A DNA stretch of 64,000 nt from NCBI GenBank assembly GCA_019931105.1, contig JAIOUW010000002.1, forward strand, positions 186,001-250,000, in the 5' to 3' direction. Every line of letters begins with the position of its first letter. The stretch's first letter is position 1. Shown piece by piece: positions 32,521-41,961 of the stretch. The position numbers were made by a program, and so were the translations under genes. A model generated the notes under the pieces. It was not told the DNA's origin and made no database searches. It saw only the letters and a list, made by a program, of their open reading frames with translations. Origin of the DNA: Flavobacteriaceae bacterium NBU2977 (lineage in GTDB: Bacteria > Bacteroidota > Bacteroidia > Flavobacteriales > Flavobacteriaceae).

Positions 32521-33215
32521 AAAAGTATGTCTTCGTTAAATTTATAACCAACCCCCCACGTGGTCAAGATATAGTTCGGGTTGGCCATGTCGGACTCTAT
32601 TTTTGCACGCAAACGGTTGATATGTGAGTTTACCGTATGCTCGTAACCCTCAAAATTATAGCCCCATATCATGTTCAATAATTCAGTGCGCGTATAGTTT
32701 CGACCCGGATTTGAAGCCATTAGCACCAATAATTCAAATTCTTTCGGTGACAGCTCCACTTTTTTGTGCTCCAAAAGAACTTTGCGCTTGTCGACATCGA
32801 TATGCAAACCTTCCACGGAAATGGTGGAAGAATCTTTCTGTTCATGGTTTTTGGTGCCCGTTCTTCGCATTACCGCCTTGATCCGGGCCAACAGTTCACG
32901 AATACTAAAAGGTTTCGTCATATAATCGTCCGCCCCGATTTCAAGGCCGAGTACCCTATCGATTTCCTCCGATTTGGCGGTGAGCATGATTATCGGGGTA
33001 TTCTTTTTGGCGCGTAGTTTTTTGCATACTTCAACACCGTCCATCGAGGGTAGGGTAAGATCCAATATAATAAGGTCGTAGTCGTTTTCCAATGCCATTT
33101 TGAGTCCTAATGCTCCATCCATGGCCTTTGAAGTTGAGTATATCAGATCGGTAAGATGGATCTCGAGCAACCTGATGATTTCGGGATCATCTTCTATAAT
33201 GAGTATTTTTTTCAT
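32517..33215 (-). CDS. OmpR/PhoB-family response regulator
   Basis: A 232-residue regulator. The receiver domain (1-120) has the acidic pair IIEDDPEI, phospho-Asp in LIILDLTLPSMDG (about residue 52), Thr in IIMLTAK and Lys in DDYMTKPFS. The C-terminal winged helix (130-230) has LSPKEFELLVLMA, YTRTELLNMIWGYNF and WGVGYKF. It is first in the two-gene operon; 245 bases to the divergent spondin gene hold the promoters. Confidence 0.96.
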   Translation of the reverse strand: MKKILIIEDDPEIIRLLEIHLTDLIYSTSKAMDGALGLKMALENDYDLIILDLTLPSMDGVEVCKKLRAKKNTPIIMLTAKSEEIDRVLGLEIGADDYMTKPFSIRELLARIKAVMRRTGTKNHEQKDSSTISVEGLHIDVDKRKVLLEHKKVELSPKEFELLVLMASNPGRNYTRTELLNMIWGYNFEGYEHTVNSHINRLRAKIESDMANPNYILTTWGVGYKFNEDILL

Positions 33216-33460
33216 AATTATCTGCTACGAAAGAAATTAAAAAATATCACACAGTTATCACAGTGCGTTTAAATGCCGTTCAAACCGACGAAACTTTCGA
33301 TATACATAGGTAAAAGAATGGTTTTTCGAAAGCCTAAACTATTAGGATAGCCGAAATATTCACGAAATCCTTACAGCATGGTCCAAAAAGTTTATTTCTC
33401 CGTGATCACCCTGTTATATCGTAAGGTTTAGTTTGTACCGTAATCCTAAAAAACTTAAAA

Positions 33461-34891
33461 ATGAAAAAAATTAGCATTATCGGTCTATTTGCATTAGGCC
33501 TACTATTGATGACAACATCATGTGACGAAGAAGAGACTGTACCGGTCGTTGCCCAGGTAGAACCCGAAGCCAAAAATGACGACGAGGAACCAATGGAGGA
33601 AGCCGAGGAAATGACCACATCGTTCAATGTTACCATAACCAACGTGGTCAACTATTTGAACGCGATCGTTTTCAACACGCACAACGCCGCTACCGAGCCT
33701 GGGCCAATTCCGGATGCGGGCTGCTTCTATTCCATCGATTTCAAAGCGTTACCCCCCGGAGGAAAATTAAGCTTTGCTACCATGTCGGTCGTTTCGAACG
33801 ACTGGTTTTTCGCCCCAAGAGCAGAAGGAATTTCTCTTTTTGAGAATGGAATGCCCGTTACCGGTGACGTCACCGATCAGGTCTATCTTTGGGATGCAGG
33901 GGTAGAGGAGGAGGATCCGGCAACCCGTACATCGGAACCCGATGGTGCCACGGCAGGAGCACCTGATGATGATGATTCCGTAAGGATCGTTACCACCGAG
34001 GTTTCTAATTTCATCAAGGTATATCTATCCTATGACGAGGCTACTTCATACTTTACGCTCAAAATAGAGAATGTTAGGGGCAATAAAGTTGAAACCGACC
34101 CTATTGTTATCACGCCGGGCATCATTGTTATACACGCCCAAGATAATGCCCTATTTACTGAAGGAGAAAAAGATCGTGGTTTAGGCTTGGCCAAAATTGC
34201 GGTTCAAGGAAATCCTTCTGACCTACATGGGTGGTTTACCGAATCAGGCACCGATGGTACGCCCTTGCGTTTGTCCTCATCGTTTACCGTTCTCTCGCCA
34301 GGAATCGTTTATGCCTTTAATTCGGAAAGTGACCCCATATTTATGGAAGGTGAGCCCATGCTCGATGGAAGTGGTATCGAAGAACTTGCCGAAGATGGGA
34401 ACAGTGGTGTTATGTACGACCATATTGCCAACGACCTAATGCTGCCGGTGGCAAAAAGCAATGAGATGATGCCTATAGGACCCGGAGGTAGCCTGACCTT
34501 CACCATCGAGGTTCCCGAAGGATATAAACTGGGATACAATACAATGTTCGTTTTCAGCAACGATTGGTTCTTGGCACACGGTAATTCAGGTTTTCCATTA
34601 TTTTCTGAAGACGGTACGCCCATTAGTGGATATGGTGCAACGGAAAAGACCTACCTCTACGACGCGGGAACCGAAGTAGATCAAACTGTCGGTATGGGAC
34701 CGGATCAAGCCCCATTTCAATCAGGGCCTAACACTGGTGCCGAAGATGACAATAATCTGATACGGCGCGTGATGGAGATCAATGACATGCAGTATGGCAA
34801 AGGAACCATAAGCTCACCAGCGGGCGTGGCCGGTCATGGAGACCCAAGAGGTGGTTACAACCTCGTAAAGGTTTTGGTCGAACCAAATTGA
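33461..34891 (+). CDS. Spondin-domain lipoprotein with two tandem Spond_N-like domains
   Basis: A 476-residue lipoprotein (signal IIGLFALGLLLMTTSC), then an acidic linker (EPEAKNDDEEPMEEAEE, 30-50). Two copies of a spondin_N-like domain follow: residues about 51-200 (FNVTITNVVNYLNAIVF, LSFATMSVVSNDWFFAPRA, YLWDAGVEEEDPATRTSEPD) and about 270-470 (FTVLSPGIVYAF, YNTMFVFSNDWFLAHG, YLYDAGTEVDQTVGMGPDQ). The repeated S-NDWF and DAG-E motifs show the duplication. In animals the domain is an extracellular-matrix module. It is divergent from the two-component operon, a possible target of it. Confidence 0.88.
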   Translation: MKKISIIGLFALGLLLMTTSCDEEETVPVVAQVEPEAKNDDEEPMEEAEEMTTSFNVTITNVVNYLNAIVFNTHNAATEPGPIPDAGCFYSIDFKALPPGGKLSFATMSVVSNDWFFAPRAEGISLFENGMPVTGDVTDQVYLWDAGVEEEDPATRTSEPDGATAGAPDDDDSVRIVTTEVSNFIKVYLSYDEATSYFTLKIENVRGNKVETDPIVITPGIIVIHAQDNALFTEGEKDRGLGLAKIAVQGNPSDLHGWFTESGTDGTPLRLSSSFTVLSPGIVYAFNSESDPIFMEGEPMLDGSGIEELAEDGNSGVMYDHIANDLMLPVAKSNEMMPIGPGGSLTFTIEVPEGYKLGYNTMFVFSNDWFLAHGNSGFPLFSEDGTPISGYGATEKTYLYDAGTEVDQTVGMGPDQAPFQSGPNTGAEDDNNLIRRVMEINDMQYGKGTISSPAGVAGHGDPRGGYNLVKVLVEPN

Positions 34892-34920
34892 GATAGTGTT
34901 AGTTGTTATTTGTTTGAACA

Positions 34921-34951
34921 AAAAGACCTCGGAAAATTACCGAGGTCTTTT
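34921..34951. terminator. Terminator after the spondin gene
   Basis: AAAAGACCTCGG / CCGAGGTCTTTT stem with loop aaaatta, followed by T residues; also usable by the convergent gene at 34972. Confidence 0.9.
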
Positions 34952-34971
34952 TTATGCCATAACAAGTAATA

Positions 34972-35454
34972 TCATTCCCAAGAGTCGATATGTTGGTTCA
35001 TATCATCGAAGTTATAACCTCCAACAAATTCTTTTCGGTATTTGAACGCCAAAAGGGTGAGTCCTAACAATAAAATTTGCAAGACCAATATCAGCATGCC
35101 CAATGGTAGAAAAGTACCCGGTATCACGTGGTTCTCGTATTGTGAATACGTGGTCAACACATAGAACGTATCGAAAACCTGGAATACGTAGACCAGAAAA
35201 ATAACGTAAAGGGCGTACTCCAAATTTCGCATCTGGGGGTCGGCTATTTCTCCCTCTTTGATCTTAAACCATAGTACATATAAAAAGGCGAAATGTACAA
35301 TGGTCAAAAAGGGGAATATATAGTTATCGAATTTAAAAAAGTAAAATTTATTGGTATAAAGACCATAAAAACTGAAAACGATCAACAGAACCAGTACACC
35401 GATGGATACGAACAAGTTGCGTTTCCAAGGCAATAGTTGTGTTATTAAATTCAT
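34972..35454 (-). CDS. Four-helix membrane protein of unknown function
   Basis: A 160-residue protein with four hydrophobic segments (NLFVSIGVLVLLIVFSFYGL, YIFPFLTIVHFAFLYVLW, YALYVIFLVYVFQVFDTFYV, GMLILVLQILLLGLTLLAF). The short cytoplasmic tail is acidic. No family recognised. Monocistronic, convergent with the spondin gene. Confidence 0.65.
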   Translation of the reverse strand: MNLITQLLPWKRNLFVSIGVLVLLIVFSFYGLYTNKFYFFKFDNYIFPFLTIVHFAFLYVLWFKIKEGEIADPQMRNLEYALYVIFLVYVFQVFDTFYVLTTYSQYENHVIPGTFLPLGMLILVLQILLLGLTLLAFKYRKEFVGGYNFDDMNQHIDSWE

Positions 35455-35638
35455 GTCAAACAGGTTTCAAGGATTTGGGGGAACCCTAATTCGAGTTTAG
35501 AACGCCCCTGAATCCCCTTTATTTTAAAAATATCGATGAAGCGCATTGAATGTTGGGTATCCCTATAAATCTGTTGTGAAAAGATTGTGGCCGGGTCTGG
35601 TACTGCATTAGTTCAAAAAATAGAAACCTAAACCTACG

Positions 35639-36067
35639 TTAAGAAATCCAGTTCTTGGCAGCCGATGATCGTGCGAAAAGCCAAAGGGCGACACCAATGA
35701 CCACTACCATAATCGGTAAGAACATTGCCCCTGAACCTACGACCTCAAAAGTATTCGACAAGAAAAAATTGTAAATCTGTTGCCCTACTATACCGATCAG
35801 GGAAATGAGAAAAACAGGTACCGCCCATTTTTTTCGCATCAACAGTGCAATGCATCCCAAGGCCCCGAACCACACGGCAATGGCATAGGCGGCAGTGGCC
35901 CATGCCGGGCGGCCTTCATAGAGCTCTCGCATTTCCTGAGACATTTCGCCGAGCGCTTCTACGCTCATAAAGGCATCGGCCAAATAGGCACCTACGCCCA
36001 TTAAGTTCCACAATAGGGCAAGTACACTTACGATCCAAAACCAAGTTGGAGGTTTAATATTTGTCAT
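35639..36067 (-). CDS. Small four-TM membrane protein
   Basis: A 142-residue protein; start 36067 (MTNIKPPTWFWIVSV). Four hydrophobic helices: FWIVSVLALLWNLMGVGAYL, TAAYAIAVWFGALGCIALLM, WAVPVFLISLIGIVGQQIY and FLPIMVVVIGVALWLFA. Homologues in flavobacteria are often labelled 'sugar transporter', without evidence. No substrate can be inferred. Confidence 0.7.
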   Translation of the reverse strand: MTNIKPPTWFWIVSVLALLWNLMGVGAYLADAFMSVEALGEMSQEMRELYEGRPAWATAAYAIAVWFGALGCIALLMRKKWAVPVFLISLIGIVGQQIYNFFLSNTFEVVGSGAMFLPIMVVVIGVALWLFARSSAAKNWIS

Positions 36068-36199
36068 AATTAGCTCATTTAGTTGGTTACTTCCGAAAAG
36101 TACAAAAAAATAATGTTCAGCAATCAATAGTTTGATCTGTGCTCATGAAAATATTCCTTAGCATTGAACATAACGAATTGTAGTATTTTTAACTTCAAG

Positions 36200-36984
36200 A
36201 TGGGCAAACGAAGACAATATTATTTAGTACGAGTACAATATTTGGGGTTTCGATATAGCGGATGGCAGCACCAACCGGATCAAAAAACAATAGAGGGGAT
36301 GTTGGCAAAGACCTTAAAATTTGTGCTTCCCGGCCGCACTTTTAAAATCTTGGGGGCAGGCCGCACCGACGCCAAGGTTTCTGCACTTGACGCCGCCTTC
36401 GAATTGTTCGTGGACGGAGACCCTTTGGAAGATAAAGTTACTTTTTTGAAAGAAATGAACCATAATCTTCCTCCAGATATCAGGGCGCTGACCATTACCG
36501 AGGCCAATGAGAATTTCAATATTATTCAAGATGCGAAAAGCAAAGAGTACATCTATCTCTTTTCGTTTGGGAGAAAAACCATCCGTTCTGTGCGCCCTTT
36601 ATGGCGAATATCATGACGAATCTTGATATACATGCCATGAAACGGGCAACACCTCTATTTATCGGCACCCATGACTTTTCGTTGTACACGGCCCAACTGC
36701 AAATGAAAACCAATGTCGTTCGAACGGTATACCAATGTGAAATAGTTAAAAACGATATTATGGGCGCCAGTTTCTTTCCTGATGAAAGCTGGGCACTTAT
36801 TGTCAGGGGCGAGGGATTCATGCGTTATCAAATTCGCATGATGATGGGTGCCTTGATACAAGTCGGGAAAGGTGAACTGGACCTTGCGGACATAGAAAGG
36901 TCGCTTAATCCAGACCTAAGCATGCAATTAGACTATATTGCGCCTGCTTCCGGTCTTTTTTTGAACAAGCTTGAATTCCGTTAA
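36200..36984 (+). pseudogene. TruA-like pseudouridine synthase gene split by a -1 frameshift
   Basis: The two frames 36200-36616 and 36571-36984 together make one TruA-family protein of about 261 residues. Frame one holds YYLVRVQYLGFRYSGWQHQP and the catalytic Asp in GAGRTDAKVSALDAAFE. Frame two, opened at 36571, reads EKNHPFCAPFMANIMTNLD and continues through GTHDFSLYT, FMRYQIRMMMGALIQVG and a normal C-terminus. One G seems missing at about 36569-36571 (GGG). The DAKVSA variant differs from canonical DAGVHA, so this is probably a second, TruA-like paralogue. Causes: sequencing error, real loss, or (less likely) recoding. Confidence 0.85.
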
Positions 36985-37026
36985 AAATCAATGGCACTTT
37001 CATATATTTAGCTAAATAATCTCTTC

Positions 37027-38118
37027 ATGGCCAAGAAAAAGAAAATAGCAAAGCCCTATCTGCGAAAGCAATCAAAAAGGCATACCAAACTGGGGAAAGC
37101 ACCCGGCACGATAACCTATATGGGCAATCGAGAGGGGCTTTCGAGTGAAGTCGCGATTCTCGAATACAATGAGGAGTCTTGCCAATTGCATAAGCCCGGT
37201 ATTTTAGAACAGATCCAAGCCTATAAAGATTCGCCGAAAATCTCATGGGTAAATATAGTAGGGCTCAATGATGAGAAATTCGTTGAAAAGATAGGCAAAC
37301 AGTTTGGTGTCAATACCTTGGTTCTAGAAGATATCGTGAATACCAATCAGCGCCCAAAAATCGATGAGTACGAAAATTACATTTTCGGGGTGTTCAAAAT
37401 GCTATATATCAATGAGCAAGAAGAATTGGCCGGGGAACATGTCGCCATGATACTTTTAGAAAGGTGTGTTCTGGTTTTTCAAGAGGTGCAAGAGGATGTT
37501 TTTGAAGGCGTTCGCGACCGGGTGGCCAACAAACATGGCCGAATCAGGAGCAAAGATTCCGATTATTTGTTTTTTGCCCTTTTAGACGCCATAATCGATA
37601 ATTATTTTGTGGTTTTGGAGCATTTTAATCATAAAATCGAAGTTTTGGAAGAAAGAGTTTACGACAATCCGACTTCCGAAATCGCACATGAGATCCAAAG
37701 TCTTAAAAAGGAGATTTTGAAAGTACGCAGATGGATTTTTCCTGTTCGCGAACTTGTAGGCCGCTTAATCGATTCTGAACACGAGCTGATCGGCAAAGAT
37801 ACCAAGCTTTTTCTGCGCGATGCATTGGATCATACCTTGGAGATTAATGAAAGCCTCCAGATTTACCGTGAGATGTCAATGAGCCTTATGGAGATGTACA
37901 TGAGCAATATAAGCAACAAAATGAACGAGGTCATGAAAGTGCTCACCATTATGGCGTCAATATTCATACCCCTGACATTTATTGCAGGAATCTATGGAAT
38001 GAATTTCGACAATATGCCTGAATTACATACACAATATGGCTACTTTGTTGTTTTGGGAGCTATGTTCCTCATGTTCGTAGGCATGCTGGTTTATTTCAAG
38101 ACAAAGAAGTGGCTTTAA
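37027..38118 (+). CDS. corA: CorA-family magnesium/cobalt transporter
   Basis: A 363-residue inner-membrane channel. A large cytoplasmic N-terminal domain (1-290) ends in a long stalk helix (SLMEMYMSNISNKMNEVMKV), then TM1 LTIMASIFIPLTFIAGI, the selectivity motif YGMN (GMNFDNMPEL), TM2 YGYFVVLGAMFLMFVGMLV and a basic tail KTKKWL. It imports Mg2+ as a pentamer. The N-terminus is unusually basic (MAKKKKIAKPYLRKQSKR). It starts 42 bases after the TruA-like gene. Confidence 0.95.
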   Translation: MAKKKKIAKPYLRKQSKRHTKLGKAPGTITYMGNREGLSSEVAILEYNEESCQLHKPGILEQIQAYKDSPKISWVNIVGLNDEKFVEKIGKQFGVNTLVLEDIVNTNQRPKIDEYENYIFGVFKMLYINEQEELAGEHVAMILLERCVLVFQEVQEDVFEGVRDRVANKHGRIRSKDSDYLFFALLDAIIDNYFVVLEHFNHKIEVLEERVYDNPTSEIAHEIQSLKKEILKVRRWIFPVRELVGRLIDSEHELIGKDTKLFLRDALDHTLEINESLQIYREMSMSLMEMYMSNISNKMNEVMKVLTIMASIFIPLTFIAGIYGMNFDNMPELHTQYGYFVVLGAMFLMFVGMLVYFKTKKWL

Positions 38119-38169
38119 CATTTTTTTATGTTAAATACCGGTAAAATCAGTTAAATCCTGTTAAATCAC

Positions 38170-38199
38170 TTGACATATTTGTCTATGCCCTTATATTGT
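38170..38199 (+). promoter_or_regulatory. Candidate Bacteroidetes-type promoter
   Basis: TTG at 38170-38172, a 19-base spacer, then TATATTGT (38192-38199), two mismatches from TAnnTTTG. It lies about 140 bases upstream of the ATG at 38343, within the 224-base gap after corA. Confidence 0.3.
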
Positions 38200-38342
38200 A
38201 AGTGTTGGATTTTTGTATTCGGTCAACGACAGCCTACTCCTTAACGTTTTCAATGCAATTTCAAATTGTATTCAAACATACCGGCAAAACTCCTCATCCA
38301 ACGTTTACAAATTTATTTATTAATCCAAAAATCTAGAATAGA

Positions 38343-38885
38343 ATGAATATTAAGAATCATGTATTTGCGTTATTGAGTATCTGTTTAATAGGTGGAGTTT
38401 CCATCGCCCAAGAGAGTCCCTCGGAAGGAGTAGAAACCACAAGTTCTAAATCCTACAAAATAGATATGGGAAACAAGATGGTCAGTAGAACGGTTGAAAT
38501 TAGCACCGAGAAATCAAATACCATAAACCTCGATGAAGAAGACAAGGGAAAAGTAAATCAAGATCGTGCGGCCAACAATCTGGCGATGATTACCAAAACA
38601 GTGAGAATCGATAATGACGATGATGATGCTTTTGACGAAAAAATTGTTTTCACTTACAACTCTGTAGTGCCGGAAGATTTTGTATTGGTTTCCAATAACA
38701 AAGAACTGATGGTGGCAATTGAAGAGGGTGAAAACTTAAAAATCATTGAAGATATAAACTTGAAGTCAAAAGAAAAGACTGAGAATAGCAGTACCTATAT
38801 TTTTACCGATTCACAAGGAAAGGAAATTGAGTTTTTGGTCGAGGAACATCAAGAAATTAAAAACGAAAAAATAGAGTCCAAGTGA
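38343..38885 (+). CDS. Secreted acidic protein of unknown function
   Basis: A 180-residue protein with signal peptide NHVFALLSICLIGGVSIA, otherwise hydrophilic and acidic (DNDDDDAFDEK, about residues 92-102) and Lys/Glu-rich to the end. No domain recognised. It is monocistronic with a terminator 20 bases after the stop. Confidence 0.65.
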   Translation: MNIKNHVFALLSICLIGGVSIAQESPSEGVETTSSKSYKIDMGNKMVSRTVEISTEKSNTINLDEEDKGKVNQDRAANNLAMITKTVRIDNDDDDAFDEKIVFTYNSVVPEDFVLVSNNKELMVAIEEGENLKIIEDINLKSKEKTENSSTYIFTDSQGKEIEFLVEEHQEIKNEKIESK

Positions 38886-38907
38886 AAAAATCGAAATAAA
38901 CCGATTT

Positions 38908-38931
38908 AAAAAGGCCCGAAAGGGTCTTTTT
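38908..38931. terminator. Terminator after the secreted acidic protein gene
   Basis: AAAAAGGCCC-GAAA-GGGTCTTTTT, a ten-pair stem (one G-U) with a stable GAAA tetraloop; usable in both directions. Confidence 0.85.
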
Positions 38932-38966
38932 GCATTTATTGAAGTGCTGCCAACCTAACCTCTAGG

Positions 38967-39851
38967 TCATTTAAAAATATCTGAGGAAAGGTAACGATCA
39001 CCACGGTCACAAATGATACAGACAATCGTACCTTTTTCAATCGAACGCGCTAGTCGGATTGCCGCTGTAACGGCACCTCCGCTACTCATACCGGCAAAGA
39101 TGCCTTCTTCTTTGGCGAGTCTTTTTGCCATTTCGGTCGCTTCGTTTTGACTGACTTCCATGGTCGCATCGACTTTATTGGCATCGAAAATTTTGGGTAA
39201 ATACGCTTTCGGCCATTTACGTATTCCCGGAATGCTGGACTCATCGGTAGGTTGTACGCCCACAATCTGAATAGCATTGTTTCTCTCCTTTAAATATGTG
39301 GAAGTTCCCATAATGGTACCCGTTGTTCCCATTGCAGAGACAAAATGAGTGATTTCCCCATCGGTATCGTTCCATATTTCCGGTCCGGTAGTCTTATAAT
39401 GCGCCTGCCAATTGTCATCGTTCGCAAATTGGTCGACCATTTTAAAACCTTCGTTAATGACCTTGGCCTCGGCATAGTCACGCGCGCCCTCGATTCCAAC
39501 ATCTGATGGCGTCAAAGTAACTTTCGCCCCGAAGGCACGCATGGTCTGAACCCTTTCCTTCGTGGCATTTTCGGGCATGACCAATTCAATGTCAAGACCA
39601 TAAATTCCGGCAATCATTGCCAATGCGATGCCCGTATTGCCGCTGGTCGCTTCGATCAGTTGCGAATTTTTGTCAAAATCACCTCTTTCCAAGCCACTGC
39701 GAAGCATATTCAGTGCGGCCCGATCTTTGACACTCCCACCCGGATTATGGCCCTCAAGCTTGAACAATAATTTGACGTTCGCATTCGGGTTAAGGACCCT
39801 TGATCCGATCAAAGGTGTATTTCCGATAAGGTCTAATATCGACTTAGGCAT
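38967..39851 (-). CDS. cysM: Cysteine synthase B
   Basis: A 294-residue PLP enzyme making cysteine from O-acetylserine and sulfide. Opens SILDLIGNTPLI; the PLP Lys is in NPGGSVKDRAALNML (about residue 40); the substrate loop is EATSGNTGIALAMIAG; the PLP phosphate loop is SAMGTTGTIMGTSTYL; Ser near ICDRGDRYLS. Its start overlaps the cysE stop by 8 bases, so acetylation and sulfhydrylation genes form one operon. Confidence 0.95.
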   Translation of the reverse strand: MPKSILDLIGNTPLIGSRVLNPNANVKLLFKLEGHNPGGSVKDRAALNMLRSGLERGDFDKNSQLIEATSGNTGIALAMIAGIYGLDIELVMPENATKERVQTMRAFGAKVTLTPSDVGIEGARDYAEAKVINEGFKMVDQFANDDNWQAHYKTTGPEIWNDTDGEITHFVSAMGTTGTIMGTSTYLKERNNAIQIVGVQPTDESSIPGIRKWPKAYLPKIFDANKVDATMEVSQNEATEMAKRLAKEEGIFAGMSSGGAVTAAIRLARSIEKGTIVCIICDRGDRYLSSDIFK

Positions 39852-40635
39852 TGGGCATGGTTTTTATTTTTATCTCGGGGGTATGAAAAACCGTTGAATT
39901 GGGCGGCACCGAACCGGTCAACCAGGCATTTCCACCGATGACACTATTTTCGCCTATGACCGTATTACCACCTAATATTGTAGCATTTGCATAAATGGTA
40001 ACATTGTTCTCAATGGTCGGGTGGCGTTTTGTTTTTTGAAGGCTCTTTTTAACGTACAGCGCCCCAAGGGTCACACCCTGATATATTTTAACGTTATCTT
40101 TTATAATGGCCGTTTCTCCAATCACCACGCCTGTGGCGTGATCGATAAAAAAAGACTTTCCGATCTTGGCTCCTGGGTTGATATCGACACCTGTCTGCCT
40201 ATGGGCATATTCAGTCATCAATCGTGGTACCAATGGAAATCCTATTTCATAAAGTTCATGGGCCAAACGATAAATCGCGATTGCGTAAAACCCTGGATAG
40301 GCCATATAAACCTCCTCGATCGATAGCGATGCCGGGTCACAGTCGACTATGGCCTCTGCATCAAGGTTGAGGCTTTCAAGAACCGTCGGTAGTTTTACGA
40401 TATAGTTTTCCCATACTTTTTTGCATGGGCGTTCGACTTCCCAACAGGCCAAATCGACCAAGGTATCGAATTCGCGCTCGAGAGCATCCAAATTTTGCTC
40501 AACGGGGGTGTCGATATCGAAAAGCATGTTGAAAAGACGGTCGGTAAATGCCTCAACCTTTACCTTTAAAGCGTATCGTAAATTAGGTTGTTTCTTATGT
40601 TCTCGTATTTTTTCGACGACTAGTGAACGGTTCAT
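39844..40635 (-). CDS. cysE: Serine O-acetyltransferase
   Basis: A 263-residue enzyme supplying O-acetylserine to CysM. Helical N-terminal domain 1-150; then DIHP-like DINPGAKIGKSFFIDHATG and VVIGETAIIKDNVKIYQG, a left-handed hexapeptide beta-helix (NNVTIYANATILGGNTVIG). The catalytic His/Asp pair is in HRQTGVDINPG and FIDHATGVV. The serine acetyltransferase role is supported by overlap with cysM downstream. Confidence 0.94.
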   Translation of the reverse strand: MNRSLVVEKIREHKKQPNLRYALKVKVEAFTDRLFNMLFDIDTPVEQNLDALEREFDTLVDLACWEVERPCKKVWENYIVKLPTVLESLNLDAEAIVDCDPASLSIEEVYMAYPGFYAIAIYRLAHELYEIGFPLVPRLMTEYAHRQTGVDINPGAKIGKSFFIDHATGVVIGETAIIKDNVKIYQGVTLGALYVKKSLQKTKRHPTIENNVTIYANATILGGNTVIGENSVIGGNAWLTGSVPPNSTVFHTPEIKIKTMPNA

Positions 40636-40728
40636 TTACATTATTTTAAATCTAAAATTAGTCATTATTATCGCTTTGATTCTGGCTAAATCGTTAACTT
40701 TAACTTAAACTAACAAGATCTTTGTCGT

Positions 40729-41409
40729 ATGTTAAATACTATGATTACGGATGAAACATTGCAATTTTTAAGGAAACTGGCCAAGAACAACAATAAGGAT
40801 TGGTTCGAGAAGAACAAAAAAGAATTTAAAGTTCGTGAAGCCAATGTAAAACAGTTTTTTGCCGACATCATGGAGGGGTTGAAGAAAACCGATGATATCG
40901 AAATAATGAAGATGTTCCGTATTTACAGAGACGTACGCTTTTCTAACGACAAGACACCTTACAAGGCACATTTAGCAGGTTCGTTCTCAAGGGCGGGAGC
41001 AAAATTACGTGGGGGTTATTATATCCATTTAAAACCGGGTGAAAGTTTTATTGCAGCCGGTTTTTGGGAGCCGAAGAAAGATGATCTTTTGCGGATCAGA
41101 AAAGAACTTGAACTTGATGCATCGCCTTTTAGGAAGGTAATCAATGAAAAATCGTTCAAAAAGGTCTGGGGAGATTTGGTGGGTGATGAAGTGAAGACAG
41201 CTCCAAAAGGCTTTGACCGCGAACACCCTGACATCGATTTGATCAAAAAAAAGCAGTATATCTTCGTTCGAAAGTTTAGTGACAAAGAAGTGCTCTCTGA
41301 AAACTTTGGCCGAACCGTAGTTGATTCTTTCGTAGCTATCCGTCCCTATTTTGATTTAATGAGCGATATTCTGACGACCGATTTGAACGGGGTTTCCCTT
41401 CTAGACTAA
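40729..41409 (+). CDS. DUF2461-family protein
   Basis: A 226-residue cytoplasmic protein of DUF2461: ETLQFLRKLAKNNNKDWFEK at the N-terminus, then IYRDVRFSNDKTPYKAHLAG and GGYYIHLKPGESFIAAGFWE. No catalytic role is known for the family. ATG 40729 or 40741 are both possible. Its 3' end overlaps the opposite-strand gene at 41401 by 9 bases. Confidence 0.92.
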   Translation: MLNTMITDETLQFLRKLAKNNNKDWFEKNKKEFKVREANVKQFFADIMEGLKKTDDIEIMKMFRIYRDVRFSNDKTPYKAHLAGSFSRAGAKLRGGYYIHLKPGESFIAAGFWEPKKDDLLRIRKELELDASPFRKVINEKSFKKVWGDLVGDEVKTAPKGFDREHPDIDLIKKKQYIFVRKFSDKEVLSENFGRTVVDSFVAIRPYFDLMSDILTTDLNGVSLLD

Positions 41410-41808
41410 TGCATTTTCTTCAAAATACTGAATCTGGTCTTTAAGTCTTGCGATGACCATGCCCATCATTCGCTTGTTAAGAGCCGATGAACTTAAAATG
41501 TAACGTTCATATTCCGCTACCGTAAATTGGCCGATTATAATCCCCTTTAACGAGTTTCGAAATTTAATATCCTTTTGAACGGCATTTTCAATATAGATCA
41601 TTCGTTTTTCCAGCGGCAGCTCGTAAAACCTGTTCTTGTGTTTGCCGATATAATTCTTGAAGACGGCCAGTAGCAAAACATTCTGAAATTTCAGAATTGG
41701 CCTCAATGTCTCATTTTGAAAATGTTGGTCAGAACTTGTTAGATTAACTATAGATGCCTGTAAAATTTGAGGGCGCATCTGAAGTAGACTATGGGATCGC
41801 TCGCTCAT
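41401..41808 (-). CDS. Conserved flavobacterial protein, often mislabelled glyoxalase
   Basis: A 135-residue protein starting MSERSHSLLQMRPQIL (ATG 41808); the open frame continues to 41868 without support. It is helical and charged (FKNYIGKHKNRFYELPLEKR, IENAVQKDIKFRNSLKGII). No glyoxalase metal ligands are visible, so that label, which I recall for similar proteins, looks unjustified. Function unknown. Confidence 0.75.
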   Translation of the reverse strand: MSERSHSLLQMRPQILQASIVNLTSSDQHFQNETLRPILKFQNVLLLAVFKNYIGKHKNRFYELPLEKRMIYIENAVQKDIKFRNSLKGIIIGQFTVAEYERYILSSSALNKRMMGMVIARLKDQIQYFEENALV

Positions 41809-41961
41809 GGTATGGGTTTTTACAAATTTATGGCCATGACCTAAGGAAAATGATTCGAGATCGGTCAAGTTTTTAACCGGTTTATGAACAAAGAATATTA
41901 CGTTTAGAAGTGCTTTGACCTTGAATTCTTCGTAATTTTAGATAGAAACGCGTCCTAGAGT

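Noticed and set aside
36560-36616. Programmed ribosomal frameshift in the TruA-like gene
   Set aside because: No slippery heptamer with a following stem is evident, and TruA families do not use recoding; an indel is simpler.
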